In this document: positions 34,285 through 43,169 of the stretch, piece after piece | Numbering within the stretch: position 1 is the stretch's first letter | Layout: every line of letters starts with the position of its first letter | Source: Oscillospiraceae bacterium | GTDB lineage: Bacteria; Bacillota; Clostridia; Oscillospirales; Oscillospiraceae | Length of the DNA: 64,000 nucleotides | Assembly: GCA_017515345.1 (NCBI GenBank) | Contig: JAFWFZ010000008.1 | Coordinates: forward strand, 62,001-126,000 | Direction of reading: 5' to 3' | The notes under the pieces: generated by a model | What the model saw: the letters and a program-made list of their open reading frames with translations, nothing else | Databases searched by the model: none | Told to the model about the DNA's origin: nothing | Position numbers and translations under genes: made by a program

Positions 34285-34536
34285 ATGTTCAATCCGTCCT
34301 CTGCTTCCCATATGCCGTCTCGCTGTGGCTCTCGCCAGGGCGATGCTTTTGATGCGAAAAACAGCGCCGTCTTTGTAAACGCAGGACATGCCGCCGCGGC
34401 ATGTCTTATTCTTTTTGCGGGCGTTTTCGGCGCGGCCGTTTCCCTGCTTCTGGCGCTTACGGGGCTCCTCGGGAGCCTGATTCGACTTATCATCAGCGGC
34501 GCGACCGGAGCTCAGCTTCAAATGTCACATCTGTAA
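34285..34536 (+). CDS. possible small membrane protein
   Basis: An 83-codon open frame with AAAGGAA 8 nt before the ATG. The C-terminal half is strongly hydrophobic (CLILFAGVFGAAVSLLLALT, then GLLGSLIRLIISG), like one or two membrane helices. Against it, a terminator-like hairpin lies inside the frame and the N-terminal half has no pattern. It may be a real small protein or only the by-product of a short RNA. Confidence 0.3.
   Translation: MFNPSSASHMPSRCGSRQGDAFDAKNSAVFVNAGHAAAACLILFAGVFGAAVSLLLALTGLLGSLIRLIISGATGAQLQMSHL
34387..34419 (+). terminator. terminator-like hairpin inside a small open frame
   Basis: GACATGCCGC and GCGGCATGTC are near-contiguous inverted repeats (about 34387-34406) followed by TTATTCTTTTT. 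It has the form of a rho-independent terminator about 150 nt downstream of the candidate promoter at 34220. Confidence 0.6.
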
Positions 34537-34632
34537 TCATTATGGATTTGGATTGATGCTCCGCTTCCGGCCCGGAACGGAGTTTTTATTTTGCGCATTC
34601 GCATAAAAATGCACAAGCGGAAAGGAGTCGAA

Positions 34633-35343
34633 ATGGAGCGGTACATCCGACCTCTTGACCGGCGCATCACCGTCATCTGCGGCCACTACGGCAGCGGCAA
34701 AACGGAGCTGGCCGTTAATCTCGCCATGATGCTCGCCGGCACGGACCACGGGTATGAGCGGCTCGCCGTCGTGGATCTCGACATCATCAACCCCTACTTC
34801 CGTTCCCGGGAGCAGCGAAAGCTGCTGGAGGACGCCGGGGTCGGCGTATACGGCAGCGCCTACCGCGGCGAGATCACGGCGGAGCTGCCCGCCCTGGGCG
34901 CGGATATCCGGGCCCCGCTGGAGGATGCGGACTGCCGGGTGCTCATCGACGCCGGGGGCAACGACAGCGGCGCCATCGTGCTCAACCAGTTCGGCAAATA
35001 CTTCACTCCGGAGAACACCCGGATGCTGGCGGTGGTGAACGCCAACCGGCCGGACACCCGGGACTTTGCCGGCGCCGTGGAGCAGATCGCCGCCATTGAA
35101 GCCGTCACGGGCCTCAAGGCCGAGGGGATCGTGAACAACACCCACCTCCTGCGTGAGACGGACGCGGCGACGATCCTGAAGGGCCACCGGCTCTGTGAGG
35201 AGATCTGCGAAAAAACGGGCAGGGTCCTCTGGTGCGACTGCTACCCGGAGCCCGTCGTCCGCCGGGAGGAGCTGGAGGGGCTTCCCTACCGGATGCCGCT
35301 GAAGCTCTATATGCGTCCCACCTGGCTGGACGTCAAGATCTGA
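34633..35343 (+). CDS. P-loop ATPase, MinD/CobQ-like
   Basis: A 236-residue SIMIBI-class nucleotide-binding protein. The P-loop is GHYGSGKTELAVNLA, followed by VVDLDIINPYF and LIDAGGNDSGA (switch and Walker B-like). The ATG at 34633 has AAAGGAG upstream. It lies 56 bp before the 2-oxoacid oxidoreductase operon on the same strand; similar ATPases are found beside such operons in other Clostridia. A role in Fe-S or cofactor handling for the oxidoreductase is possible but not shown. Confidence 0.8.
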   Translation: MERYIRPLDRRITVICGHYGSGKTELAVNLAMMLAGTDHGYERLAVVDLDIINPYFRSREQRKLLEDAGVGVYGSAYRGEITAELPALGADIRAPLEDADCRVLIDAGGNDSGAIVLNQFGKYFTPENTRMLAVVNANRPDTRDFAGAVEQIAAIEAVTGLKAEGIVNNTHLLRETDAATILKGHRLCEEICEKTGRVLWCDCYPEPVVRREELEGLPYRMPLKLYMRPTWLDVKI

Positions 35344-35399
35344 GGAACATATGATCCGATTCATTTAAGATAGTACAAACCGAAAGGAGAACGACCCAT

Positions 35400-35618
35400 A
35401 TGGCCAAATTTCTGGTGAAATTCGACGGCGAAAAATGCAAGGGATGTGAGCTCTGCCGCAACTTCTGTCCCAAGAAGATCATCGTCATGAGCACCCACAT
35501 CAACAACAAGGGTTACTGCCCGCCCATGATCGAGCGGCAGGAGGAGTGCATCGGCTGCACATCCTGCGCCCTCATGTGTCCCGACGGGGCCATCTCTATC
35601 TACAAGGAGGAGGACTGA
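35400..35618 (+). CDS. vorD: 2-oxoacid:ferredoxin oxidoreductase, ferredoxin-like delta subunit
   Basis: A 72-residue 2[4Fe-4S] ferredoxin subunit with two complete motifs, CKGCELCRNFCP and CIGCTSCALMCP. It is the electron-transfer subunit of a four-subunit VOR/KOR-type enzyme and the first gene of the D-B-A-C set. AAAGGAG precedes the ATG; 3 bp separate it from the alpha subunit gene. Confidence 0.93.
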   Translation: MAKFLVKFDGEKCKGCELCRNFCPKKIIVMSTHINNKGYCPPMIERQEECIGCTSCALMCPDGAISIYKEED

Positions 35619-35621
35619 CCA

Positions 35622-36701
35622 ATGAGTGAAAAGGTACTGATGAAGGGCAACGAGGCGTTTGCCGAGGCCGCCATCCGCGGCGGCTGCCGCTTCTACTTCG
35701 GCTATCCCATCACGCCTCAGAGCGAGATCCCGGAATATATGTCCCGGGAGCTGCCCAAGCGCGGCGGCACGTTCCTCCAGGCGGAGAGCGAGCTGGGCGC
35801 CATCAACGCGGCCTACGGCGCCGGCGCCGCAGGCGGCAACGTGTTCATCTCCTCCTCCTCCCCCGGCATCGCCCTGATGCAGGAGGGCGTCAGCTTCCTC
35901 TGCTCGGCGGAGGTTCCTGTGGTGATGCTGAACGTCTCCCGCGGCGGCCCCGGCATCGGCGGCATCCAGCCCGGCCAGGCGGATTACTACCAGGTGACCC
36001 GCGGCGGCGGCAACGGCGACTACCGGGTACCCGTGTTCGCCCCCTCCAGCATTCAGGAGGGTGTGGACCTGATCTATGAGGCTCCGGTGCTCGCCGACGA
36101 GTGGCGCAACCCCATCATGCTGCTGGCAGACGGTATGCTGGGCCAGATGATGGAGCCCGTGGTGCTGCCGGAGCAGCGCCCCTTCGCGGAGTCCGCCGAC
36201 ATCCGGGCGAAAAAGCCCTGGGCCCTTAAGGGCTACGGCGACAGCGACAAGAACAAGGCCGTGGTCAAATCCCTCCGCATGCAGCCCGACGATCTGGAGG
36301 CCCACGTGGAGAAGCTGTTCGCGAAATACCGTGAGGCGGAGAAGGCGCTGGTCCGCTGGGAGAGCGAGGGTCTGGAGGACGCCGACGTGGTGTTCGTGGC
36401 CTTCGGCACGGTGGCAAGGCTCACCAAGGAGGCCATCGAGATCCTGGCTTCCCAGGGCGTCAAGGCCGGCCTGATCCGGCCCATCTCCCTGTGGCCCTTC
36501 CCCTATCAGGCGTTCGATGAGATCAGCCCGAAAACAAAGGTCGTCATTTCCACGGAGCTCTCCATGGGCCAGATGATCGAGGACGTGAAGGTGGGCGTCA
36601 ACGGGCGCTATCCCGTGGAGCTCATCCACCGCACCGGCGGTATCGTCCCCACCTCTCTGGAGGTCGCAGAAAAGGCCCGCGAGATCCTGGCTAAAATATG
36701 A
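35622..36701 (+). CDS. vorB: 2-oxoacid:ferredoxin oxidoreductase alpha subunit
   Basis: A 359-residue alpha subunit carrying the pyrimidine-binding and domain II parts of the enzyme that interconverts a 2-oxoacid plus CoA with acyl-CoA, CO2 and reduced ferredoxin. Family motifs are MKGNEAFAEAAIRGGCRF, GYPITPQSEIPEY, QAESELGAINAAYGAGAAGG, and SRGGPGIGGIQPGQADY. VOR (branched-chain) and KOR (2-oxoglutarate) share these motifs. The adjacent branched-chain aminotransferase favours branched 2-oxoacids. Confidence 0.93.
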   Translation: MSEKVLMKGNEAFAEAAIRGGCRFYFGYPITPQSEIPEYMSRELPKRGGTFLQAESELGAINAAYGAGAAGGNVFISSSSPGIALMQEGVSFLCSAEVPVVMLNVSRGGPGIGGIQPGQADYYQVTRGGGNGDYRVPVFAPSSIQEGVDLIYEAPVLADEWRNPIMLLADGMLGQMMEPVVLPEQRPFAESADIRAKKPWALKGYGDSDKNKAVVKSLRMQPDDLEAHVEKLFAKYREAEKALVRWESEGLEDADVVFVAFGTVARLTKEAIEILASQGVKAGLIRPISLWPFPYQAFDEISPKTKVVISTELSMGQMIEDVKVGVNGRYPVELIHRTGGIVPTSLEVAEKAREILAKI

Positions 36702-36729
36702 GCTGCCCGGCAGCGGAACGGAGGTTATT

Positions 36730-37476
36730 ATGAAGCCTGTATTCGAATATACAAAGGGAATGTGCCGCGTGGACACCAACTACTGCCCCGGCTGCACCCA
36801 CGGCATCGCCCTGAGACTGATCATGGAAGTGCTGGATGAGATGGGCCGCCTGGGCGACACCATCGCCGTGGCTCCCATCGGCTGCGCCGTGCTGGCCCAC
36901 CAGTTCATGAATGTGGACGGCTGCGAGGCCGCCCATGGCCGCGCCCCCGCCGTGGCCTCCGGCATCCGGAGAGTCCACCCGGACAAGACCGTCCTCACCT
37001 ATCAGGGCGACGGCGACCTGGCGTCCATCGGCATGTGCGAGATCATGCACGCCGCCGCCAGGGGCGAAAAGTTCTCCACCTTCTTCATCAACAACGGCAT
37101 CTACGGCATGACCGGCGGCCAGATGGCACCCACCACCCTCATCGGCCAGCGCAGCACCACCAGTCAGGACGGCCGCACCAGGGAGCAGGCCGGCATGCCC
37201 CTCAAAATGTGCGAGATCCTCTCCGGGCTGGACGGGACCGTCTACGCCGAGCGGGTCGCCCTCAACTCCCCCGCCCATGTCCGCGCCGCCAAAAAGGCCG
37301 TGCGCCGCGCCTTCGAGCTTCAGGATCAGCGCATCGGCTTCACGTTCGTGGAGTTCCTCTCCACCTGCCCCACCAACTGGGGCCTGACGCCTGCCGACGC
37401 CATGAAATGGGTGGATGAAAAGGTGATCCCCTACTATCCCCTCGGGGTATACAAACAGCCAGAGGAGGCGAAATAA
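36730..37476 (+). CDS. vorA: 2-oxoacid:ferredoxin oxidoreductase beta subunit (TPP-binding)
   Basis: A 248-residue thiamine pyrophosphate-binding subunit. Motifs are NYCPGCTHG, APIGCAVLAH, QGDGDLASIGMCEI (the GDG start of the TPP site), and NNGIYGMTGGQM. It is co-transcribed with the alpha and gamma genes; the gamma start follows 1 bp after this stop. Confidence 0.94.
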   Translation: MKPVFEYTKGMCRVDTNYCPGCTHGIALRLIMEVLDEMGRLGDTIAVAPIGCAVLAHQFMNVDGCEAAHGRAPAVASGIRRVHPDKTVLTYQGDGDLASIGMCEIMHAAARGEKFSTFFINNGIYGMTGGQMAPTTLIGQRSTTSQDGRTREQAGMPLKMCEILSGLDGTVYAERVALNSPAHVRAAKKAVRRAFELQDQRIGFTFVEFLSTCPTNWGLTPADAMKWVDEKVIPYYPLGVYKQPEEAK

Positions 37477-37477
37477 G

Positions 37478-38008
37478 ATGAGCACACATAAGCTGTTTTT
37501 CGCCGGATCCGGCGGGCAGGGCATCCTGCTCATGGGCCAGATGATCACTTACGCCGCCATGCTGGAGGACAAATCCGCCACGTTCCTCCCCTCCTACGGC
37601 CCCGAGATGCGCGGCGGCACCGCCAACTGCACCGTGGTCGTCTCCGACAAGCCTGTCAGCTGTCCCCTGATCTATGAGGCGGACGCGGTGGTGGCCATGA
37701 ACCTGCCCAGCCTCCTCAAATTCGAATCTCGGGTCAAGCCCGGCGACGCCATGCTACTGAACACCTCCATCCTCGACCAGCGGCCGACCCGCACGGACAT
37801 CAACGTATGCGAGGTGGCGGTGAACGAGATCGCCATGGAGCTGGGCAACATCCGCACGGCCAACATGGTCATGCTGGGCGCCGTCGTCCGCACCACCGGC
37901 GTCGTGAGCCAGGAGTCCATTGAAAAAGTCATGCACAAGATCTTTACAGGTAAGAAGGCCGAGCTCATCGGGCTCAACACCAAGGCCTTTGAGTACTGGA
38001 AAAAGTAA
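37478..38008 (+). CDS. vorC: 2-oxoacid:ferredoxin oxidoreductase gamma subunit
   Basis: A 176-residue gamma subunit with FAGSGGQGILLMGQM, PSYGPEMRGGTANC and VVAMN, typical of the CoA-binding gamma domain. Fourth gene of the oxidoreductase set. It is followed 13 bp later by the branched-chain aminotransferase gene, linking the enzyme to leucine, isoleucine or valine 2-oxoacids. Confidence 0.94.
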   Translation: MSTHKLFFAGSGGQGILLMGQMITYAAMLEDKSATFLPSYGPEMRGGTANCTVVVSDKPVSCPLIYEADAVVAMNLPSLLKFESRVKPGDAMLLNTSILDQRPTRTDINVCEVAVNEIAMELGNIRTANMVMLGAVVRTTGVVSQESIEKVMHKIFTGKKAELIGLNTKAFEYWKK

Positions 38009-38021
38009 CGGAGGAACCGCC

Positions 38022-39092
38022 ATGAAATACGATATCCGTATCGAACGCACAAAAAACCCCGCGCCCAAGCCCGATCCCGACAACCTGGGCTTCGGCAAGA
38101 TCTTCACCGATCACATGTTCGTCATGGACTATGACAACGCCCACGGCTGGCATGACGCCCGCATTGTCCCCTTCGACAATATCACCCTGCACCCCGCCGC
38201 CACCGTGTTCCACTACGGCGCCGAGATCTTCGAGGGCCTCAAGGCCTATCGCACGCCGGACGGCTCCGTGCAGCTCTTCCGGCCCATCGAGAACATCCGC
38301 CGCATGAACAACTCCGCCGAGCGCATCTGCCTGCCCCAGCTCGACGAGGAGGGCGCGCTGGACGCGCTGCTGAAATTCGTGGAGGTGGAGAAGGACTGGG
38401 TCCCCTCCGCCCCCAACACCTCGCTGTATCTGCGGCCGTTCATGTTCGGCGCGGACCCCTTCCTGGGCGTGCACACCGTGGACAAGACCACCTATATGAT
38501 CATCGCCTCCCCTGTGGGCAGCTATTATAAGGAGGGGCTCAACCCCGTCACCATCATGATCGAGACCGAGGACGTGCGCGCCGTCCGCGGCGGCACCGGC
38601 TATGCCAAGTGCGGCGGCAACTACGGCGCCAGCTTCCGCGCCGGCAAGAAGGCCGAGGAGAAGGGCTATTCCCAGGTCCTGTGGCTGGACGGCGTGGAAC
38701 GCAAGTACATCGAAGAGGTGGGCGCCATGAACGTCATGTTCATGGTGGGCGACGAGGTCGTCACCCCCGCCCTCACCGGCTCCATCCTCCCCGGCGTCAC
38801 CCGCAAGAGCTGCGTGGAGCTGCTGAAGAGCCGCGGCTACAAGGTCAGCGAGCGGCTGTTCAGCCTGGAAGAGCTGAAGGAGGCCTGCGCAAGCGGCGAG
38901 CTGAAGGAGGCCTGGGGCTGCGGCACCGCCGCCGTGGTCTCCCCCATCGGCCATCTGGCCATCGGCGACGAGATCTACACCATCAACAACAACGAGATCG
39001 GAAAAGTTACTCAGGAGCTTTACGACGCCCTTACAGACATCCAGTGGGGCCGCGCCGCGGATCCCTTCGGCTGGATCACCAAGGTCAACTGA
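38022..39092 (+). CDS. ilvE: branched-chain amino acid aminotransferase
   Basis: A 356-residue fold-type IV PLP enzyme that exchanges amino groups between glutamate and the branched 2-oxoacids. The PLP lysine lies in YAKCGGNYGAS; VLWLDGVE, EEVGAMN and the phosphate-binding GSILPGVTR also match. ATG 38022 is preceded by GGAGG; an upstream extension overlaps the gamma subunit and was rejected. Position directly behind vorC supports a joint role in branched-chain amino acid formation or breakdown. Confidence 0.95.
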   Translation: MKYDIRIERTKNPAPKPDPDNLGFGKIFTDHMFVMDYDNAHGWHDARIVPFDNITLHPAATVFHYGAEIFEGLKAYRTPDGSVQLFRPIENIRRMNNSAERICLPQLDEEGALDALLKFVEVEKDWVPSAPNTSLYLRPFMFGADPFLGVHTVDKTTYMIIASPVGSYYKEGLNPVTIMIETEDVRAVRGGTGYAKCGGNYGASFRAGKKAEEKGYSQVLWLDGVERKYIEEVGAMNVMFMVGDEVVTPALTGSILPGVTRKSCVELLKSRGYKVSERLFSLEELKEACASGELKEAWGCGTAAVVSPIGHLAIGDEIYTINNNEIGKVTQELYDALTDIQWGRAADPFGWITKVN

Positions 39093-39165
39093 ACATCACA
39101 CGTCCGGGGCGCGTCCTGCGGCGCGCCCCGCCACTTATTCTGCGATTCCTTTGGAGGGATGTACT

Positions 39166-40596
39166 ATGAAAGAGATCAAAGTAACCGACATCACGCTGCG
39201 GGAGAGCGGACAGCTCAATTCCACCGGCCTCAGCTTCAAGGAGAAGCTGGAGATCGCCCGGCTTCTGGAAAAGCTCAGCGTGGACGTCATCGAGCTGGAG
39301 CGCATGACCGACAAGCCGGCGGACGCCGCCCTGCTGCGCACCCTCGCGGCTACCATCAGGGGCAGCGCCCTCTCTGTCCCGGTGAGCCTGGATAGGATCG
39401 AAATCGACCGCGTGTGGTCGTCGCTCTCCGCAGCGGCGCACCCGCGTATCAATATCGTGCTCCCCACCTCCACGGTGCAGATGGAGTACTTCAACCACAT
39501 GAAACCCAAAAAGGCGCTGGAGCTGGTGACGGATCTGGTAAGCTACGCCGTCTCCCTCTGTCCGGATGTGGAGCTCACCGCCGAGGACGCCACCAGGAGT
39601 GAGCGCTCCTTCCTCATCTCCGTCATCTGCGCCGCCATCGGCGCCGGCGCCAAGACCATCACCCTGTGCGACGCCGCCGGGGAGAGCCTTCCCCAGGAGC
39701 TGAGCGCCTTCATCGAAGAGATGTATACCTCTGTGCCGTCGCTCTCCGACGTGGTGCTGGGCGTTCAGTGCCGGGACAGCCTGGGGCTCTCCGCCGCGAC
39801 CGCCCTCAGCGCGGTCAGCGCCGGAGCTTCCCTGCTCAAGGGGACCTTCTCCGGCTCCTCCGGCTTCCTCTCCATCGGGCAATTCATTCAGATCACACGC
39901 GCCCGCGGCGACGCGCTGGGAGTGACCACCGGCCTCAATGCCGGTGAATGGCAGCGGATCTGCCGCCAGCTCGAGGCGCTGACCGGCGCGAACCGCGGCG
40001 GCCATTCCGCCTTCGGCACCACCGTTGGCTCCGCCACCGAGACGGAAGCGGAGAGCGCCGCCCTCACCTCCGATGCGGATAAGCTCACCGTCCGCCGCCA
40101 CATCACTGCCATGGGCTACGACGTCAGCGACGAGGATATGGAGCAGATCTATTACCAGTTCCAGGCTCTGGCCGGGAAAAAGCAGGTCTACAACCGGGAT
40201 CTGGAGGCGCTTGTGGCTGAGACTGCCCATCAGGTGCCCCCCACCTACCGGCTGGAGGATTACGTGATAAACAGCGGCAGTTCCATCACCGCCACCGCCT
40301 GCCTGCGCATCGACCACAACGGCAGCCCCATCCAGGCCATCTCCATCGGCGACGGACCCATTGACGCCTCCTTCCTCGCCATCGAGCAGGCGCTGGGCCA
40401 CCGCTACGAGCTGGAGGATTTCAAGATCCGCGCCGTCACCGAAGGGCGAGAGGCGCTGGGCGACGCCCTGGTAAAGCTCCGCAGCGACGGGAGGCTGTAC
40501 TCCGGCCACGGTCTGTCCACCGACATCATCGGCGCCGCCATCCGGGCATACCTGAGCGCCGTCAACAAAATCGTATATGAGGAGAAAAACGCATGA
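39166..40596 (+). CDS. divergent LeuA-like protein lacking the metal HxH motif
   Basis: A 476-residue protein with the layout of 2-isopropylmalate/citramalate synthase: an N-terminal HMGL-like TIM barrel (about 1-265) and a LeuA regulatory (dimer) domain (about 365-470: ITATACLRIDHNG, AISIGDGPIDASFLAI). The catalytic DTTLRDGEQ is DITLRESGQ, and the metal-binding HCHNDLG is VQCRDSLG, so both His ligands are missing. Its normal condensation activity is therefore doubtful. It may be a regulator, an enzyme with changed chemistry or a partner of the fusion encoded next, whose start overlaps its stop by 4 bp. Confidence 0.85.
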   Translation: MKEIKVTDITLRESGQLNSTGLSFKEKLEIARLLEKLSVDVIELERMTDKPADAALLRTLAATIRGSALSVPVSLDRIEIDRVWSSLSAAAHPRINIVLPTSTVQMEYFNHMKPKKALELVTDLVSYAVSLCPDVELTAEDATRSERSFLISVICAAIGAGAKTITLCDAAGESLPQELSAFIEEMYTSVPSLSDVVLGVQCRDSLGLSAATALSAVSAGASLLKGTFSGSSGFLSIGQFIQITRARGDALGVTTGLNAGEWQRICRQLEALTGANRGGHSAFGTTVGSATETEAESAALTSDADKLTVRRHITAMGYDVSDEDMEQIYYQFQALAGKKQVYNRDLEALVAETAHQVPPTYRLEDYVINSGSSITATACLRIDHNGSPIQAISIGDGPIDASFLAIEQALGHRYELEDFKIRAVTEGREALGDALVKLRSDGRLYSGHGLSTDIIGAAIRAYLSAVNKIVYEEKNA

Positions 40597-43106
40597 AGCT
40601 CTCCTATTATTCCGGCTGCTGGGAGCATCAAAGCTGGGAAAAGCACCTGGTCACAGCCCACGAAATGGAGCTGGACGGGGTGGAACTGTGCTGCACCCGC
40701 AGTGAATATGACCGATACATGGACCGCTCCGGCGGTCCGGGCGAACGCCGCAGGCTGCTGCGGTATCTGAGCGAAAACGCGCTGGAGGTCCCCTGCCTCA
40801 CCGTGGAGCTCTCCAATGAGCAGGACATGGTGGACGATTCTCTGGAGGCCATCCGCCGCGCCATCCGCCTGGCGGAGGCGCTGAGCATATCCAACGTGCT
40901 TCTCTCCATACCGCTGGAAACCGACATCGATGAGGAATGCGTCGTCGCCTTCGCGGGGGAGACGCTGCCCGCCGCCATCGACGCGGGCGTCACCCTGCTC
41001 ATCGAGACCACGGGCATCTATGCCGATACGGCCCGCCTGTGCGCGGTGCTGGACCGCTTCGCCTCCGACAATCTGGCCGCTGTCTGGAACCTGCACGACC
41101 CCTGCATGCTCATGGGGGAGACTCCCAATCAGACGATTCAGAATCTGGGCGCCTATGTGCGCCACGTGCACATCCGCGACTCCGTGAAGGAGGGGGACGC
41201 GGTCTCCTACCGTATGGTGGGGGACGGCGACCTGCCCATCCGGGAGCTGCTTCTTGCCCTGCGCTCCATCGACTATAACGGCCACATTGCCCTGGATATG
41301 CCGGGCGACGGGGTCGAGCTCACGGAGCAGGAGATCGTGCTCCCCTATTTCGTCAGCATGATGAACCGCATCACCGGAAAAGACGACCCCACCGTGGGCT
41401 GCTTTGAGAACAAGGCCGGTACCGGCAAGTTCATCTGGCAGAAGGACATCCTGCTGGAGATGACCTTCTCCCAGGTCCTGGATCGGCTGGTGGACGTGTT
41501 TCCCAACCAGTACGCCTTCCGCTACACCACCCTGGACTACACCCGCACCTATGAGGAGTTTCGTGAGGACGTGGATACCTTCGCCCAGTCTCTCATCGCT
41601 CTGGGCGTCAAGGCGGGCGACCACGTGGCCGTGTGGGCGACGAATGTGCCCCAGTGGTATATCACCTTCTGGGCAACCGTGAAGCTGGGCGCCGTGCTCG
41701 TCACCATGAACACCGCCTACAAGATCGCGGAGACGGAGTACCTTCTCCGCCAGTCCGATACCCACACCCTGGTCATGGTGGACGGCTACAAGGATTCCGA
41801 CTACGTCTCCATCATGAAGGAGCTGTGCCCGGAACTGGAATATCAGCCCGCGGAGAAGCCCCTCCACTGCAAGCGGCTGCCCTTCCTGCGGCACATCATC
41901 ACTGTGGATTCCCGGCAGAAGGGCTGCCTCACCTGGGACGAGGCCGTGGCCCTCTCCAGGACCGTGCCCAGGGAAGAGGTCTACCGCCGGGCCGCCCGGG
42001 TAGACCCGGACGACGTGTGCAACATGCAGTACACCTCCGGTACTACGGGTTACCCGAAGGGTGTTATGTTAACCCATCGGAACGTGGTCAACAACGGTAA
42101 ATGCATCGGCGACCGGATGGATCTCTCCACTGCAGACCGGATGATGATCCAGGTGCCCATGTTCCACTGCTTCGGCATGGTGCTGGCCATGACTGCGGCC
42201 ATGACCCACAGCGCCATGCTCTCCCCGCTGCCCTACTTCTCTCCCAAGTCAGCGCTGGCCTGTGTCCGGCAGGAGCGGATCACCTGCTTCCACGGCGTGC
42301 CCACCATGTTCATCGCCATGCTGGAGCACCAGGACTTCCGCAGCGAGGACTTCTCCTATATGCGCACGGGCATCATGGCGGGCAGTCCCTGCCCCATCGC
42401 CATCATGCGCGACGTGGTGGAGAAGATGCACATGACCGAGATCACCATCGTCTACGGCCAGACGGAAGCCTCTCCCGGCTGCACCATGAGCAGCACCGAC
42501 GATCCGCTGGAGGTGCGCGTGGCCACCGTGGGCCGCAACCTGCCCGGGGTGGAGTGCAAGATCGTGGACCCGGAGACCGGGGAGGATCTGCCTGACGGAG
42601 TCAACGGCGAGTTCGTGGCCAGGGGCTACAATATCATGAAAGGCTACTACAAGATGCCGGACGCCACCGCCGCCACCATCGACGCGGACGGCTGGCTGCA
42701 CACCGGTGATATCGCCTGCCGCACGCCGGAGGGGAACTACCGCATCACAGGCCGCCTCAAGGACATGATCATCCGCGGCGGTGAGAACATCTACCCCAAG
42801 GAGATCGAGGAATTCCTCTATACCTACCCCAAGGTACAGGACGTGCAGGTCATCGGCGTTCCCTCCGCCCAGTACGGGGAGGAGATCATGGCCGTCATCG
42901 TCCCCAAGGAGGGGGAGACCATGACCGAGCAGGAGGTCAAGGACTACGTCTACGCCAACATGGCAAAGCACAAGGTGCCAAGCTATGTGGAATTCGTGAA
43001 GGCATTCCCCATGAACGCCGCGGGAAAGATCCTCAAGTACAAAATGAGGGAGGACGCGGTGAAAAAGCTGGGACTCCAGAAGGACGCCGCTATCGAAACC
43101 GCGTAA
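40593..43106 (+). CDS. TIM-barrel isomerase-like / acyl-CoA synthetase fusion
   Basis: An 837-residue fusion. Residues 1 to about 255 are an AP_endonuc_2/xylose isomerase-like TIM barrel (GCWEHQSWE, LLIETTGIY with Glu, WNLHDPC and VRHVHIRDS with His), apparently with most metal ligands. Residues about 290-837 are a complete acyl-CoA synthetase: YTSGTTGYPKGVMLTH, YGQTEASPG, GWLHTGD, GRLKDMIIRGGENIYP and the terminal AAGKILKYKMRE lysine motif. The fusion is unusual; it couples an acyl-activating enzyme to a possible isomerase in the branched-chain operon. Substrates unknown. Confidence 0.9.
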   Translation: MKLSYYSGCWEHQSWEKHLVTAHEMELDGVELCCTRSEYDRYMDRSGGPGERRRLLRYLSENALEVPCLTVELSNEQDMVDDSLEAIRRAIRLAEALSISNVLLSIPLETDIDEECVVAFAGETLPAAIDAGVTLLIETTGIYADTARLCAVLDRFASDNLAAVWNLHDPCMLMGETPNQTIQNLGAYVRHVHIRDSVKEGDAVSYRMVGDGDLPIRELLLALRSIDYNGHIALDMPGDGVELTEQEIVLPYFVSMMNRITGKDDPTVGCFENKAGTGKFIWQKDILLEMTFSQVLDRLVDVFPNQYAFRYTTLDYTRTYEEFREDVDTFAQSLIALGVKAGDHVAVWATNVPQWYITFWATVKLGAVLVTMNTAYKIAETEYLLRQSDTHTLVMVDGYKDSDYVSIMKELCPELEYQPAEKPLHCKRLPFLRHIITVDSRQKGCLTWDEAVALSRTVPREEVYRRAARVDPDDVCNMQYTSGTTGYPKGVMLTHRNVVNNGKCIGDRMDLSTADRMMIQVPMFHCFGMVLAMTAAMTHSAMLSPLPYFSPKSALACVRQERITCFHGVPTMFIAMLEHQDFRSEDFSYMRTGIMAGSPCPIAIMRDVVEKMHMTEITIVYGQTEASPGCTMSSTDDPLEVRVATVGRNLPGVECKIVDPETGEDLPDGVNGEFVARGYNIMKGYYKMPDATAATIDADGWLHTGDIACRTPEGNYRITGRLKDMIIRGGENIYPKEIEEFLYTYPKVQDVQVIGVPSAQYGEEIMAVIVPKEGETMTEQEVKDYVYANMAKHKVPSYVEFVKAFPMNAAGKILKYKMREDAVKKLGLQKDAAIETA

Positions 43107-43129
43107 ACCGCCGATCCGCACAGATCACC

Positions 43130-43164
43130 AGCGCTCCCGGCCGCATGGCCGGGAGCGCTTTTTC
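43130..43164. terminator. rho-independent terminator of the vor-ilvE operon
   Basis: A 13-bp perfect stem AGCGCTCCCGGCC/GGCCGGGAGCGCT with a 4-nt loop, followed by TTTTCC. It separates the operon from the convergent ZIP transporter gene. Confidence 0.9.
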
Positions 43165-43169
43165 CTTTT

